Under the pieces are notes generated by a model. The model searched no databases. It had not been told where the DNA came from and saw only the letters and a list, made by a program, of their open reading frames with translations. From assembly GCA_964513675.1 (NCBI GenBank), contig CAZEOD010000040.1, positions 1-22,495 of the forward strand: a DNA stretch of 22,495 nucleotides, given 5' to 3'. Made by a program: the position numbers and the translations under genes. Source of the DNA: CALFVT01 sp964513675. GTDB taxonomy: Bacteria > Pseudomonadota > Alphaproteobacteria > Caulobacterales > Maricaulaceae. Shown here piece by piece: positions 22,376-22,495 of the stretch (the stretch's first letter is position 1; each line of letters begins with the position of its first letter).

Positions 22376-22495
22376 TGAAATGAATTCAATACAGGGTATA
22401 ACCACGACACTCAAAAACATCTAATATGCTGGAGAGCCATGGGCGGCTTAAAATCGCGCAAAGTTAGACACTGAGCTAACGTCTCCTTTGGGGAT

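Noticed and set aside
22463..22480. GTTAGAC with CTAAC as an integron attC-like site
   Set aside because: Only one core-like heptamer, no matching partner core, and no integrase or cassette array.
1..22495. CRISPR arrays, insertion sequences, tRNA genes
   Set aside because: No regularly spaced repeats, transposase frames or cloverleaf-like sequences were noticed in the window.

Overview
The window looks like the chromosome of an alphaproteobacterium, probably marine. Three things support this: the bolA / J-domain protein / cobS arrangement at the left edge, and the presence of COQ9, a TadG-like protein and an Atm1-type exporter. A Maricaulales/Hyphomonadaceae origin is possible but is only a guess. 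A run of exactly 100 N (4366-4465) shows that this is a scaffold, probably a draft or metagenome assembly. No rRNA, tRNA, CRISPR array, transposase or integrase was found.

Left part (1-7357): 5' end of cobS and a J-domain protein on the minus strand, divergent from bolA; a two-gene NatA/NatB-like ABC exporter whose genes overlap; COQ9, cut by the assembly gap; the purine pair purE-purK on the minus strand; a soluble GGDEF protein with an intact active site and I-site; and two small divergent YdcH/DUF465 coiled-coil proteins.

Middle (7467-11364): a strong terminator, an SDR oxidoreductase, a DadA-like FAD oxidoreductase, and an orphan TadG-like von Willebrand A protein. The membrane anchor of the last is interrupted by an in-frame TGA, so it is a nonsense mutant, a recoded gene or a sequence error.

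Catabolic cluster (11361-17420): six closely spaced minus-strand genes encode an HSDL2-like SDR, a DUF1330 protein, a DUF2855 MDR-like protein, an ECH1-like dienoyl-CoA isomerase with all three catalytic acids, a long GST-family protein and a nitrilase-type hydrolase. A PadR regulator is divergent, and a perfect inverted repeat lies between it and the cluster. This is the best candidate here for an undescribed pathway: it looks like an inducible route acting on an acyl-CoA or lipophilic substrate. The substrate cannot be told from sequence.

Right part (17417-22495): an Atm1-type ABC exporter divergent from a CxxC redoxin; about 620 bases without an intact gene, holding a decayed-looking frame and nested inverted repeats; then a compact redox module. 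The module consists of a monothiol/dithiol-type glutaredoxin with a CPYC site, a lipoprotein with two tandem DM13 domains, and a divergent TetR regulator with a CxxC pair. The lipoprotein/TetR intergenic region holds two oppositely oriented copies of one operator-like sequence, which suggests that the TetR protein controls both itself and the lipoprotein.
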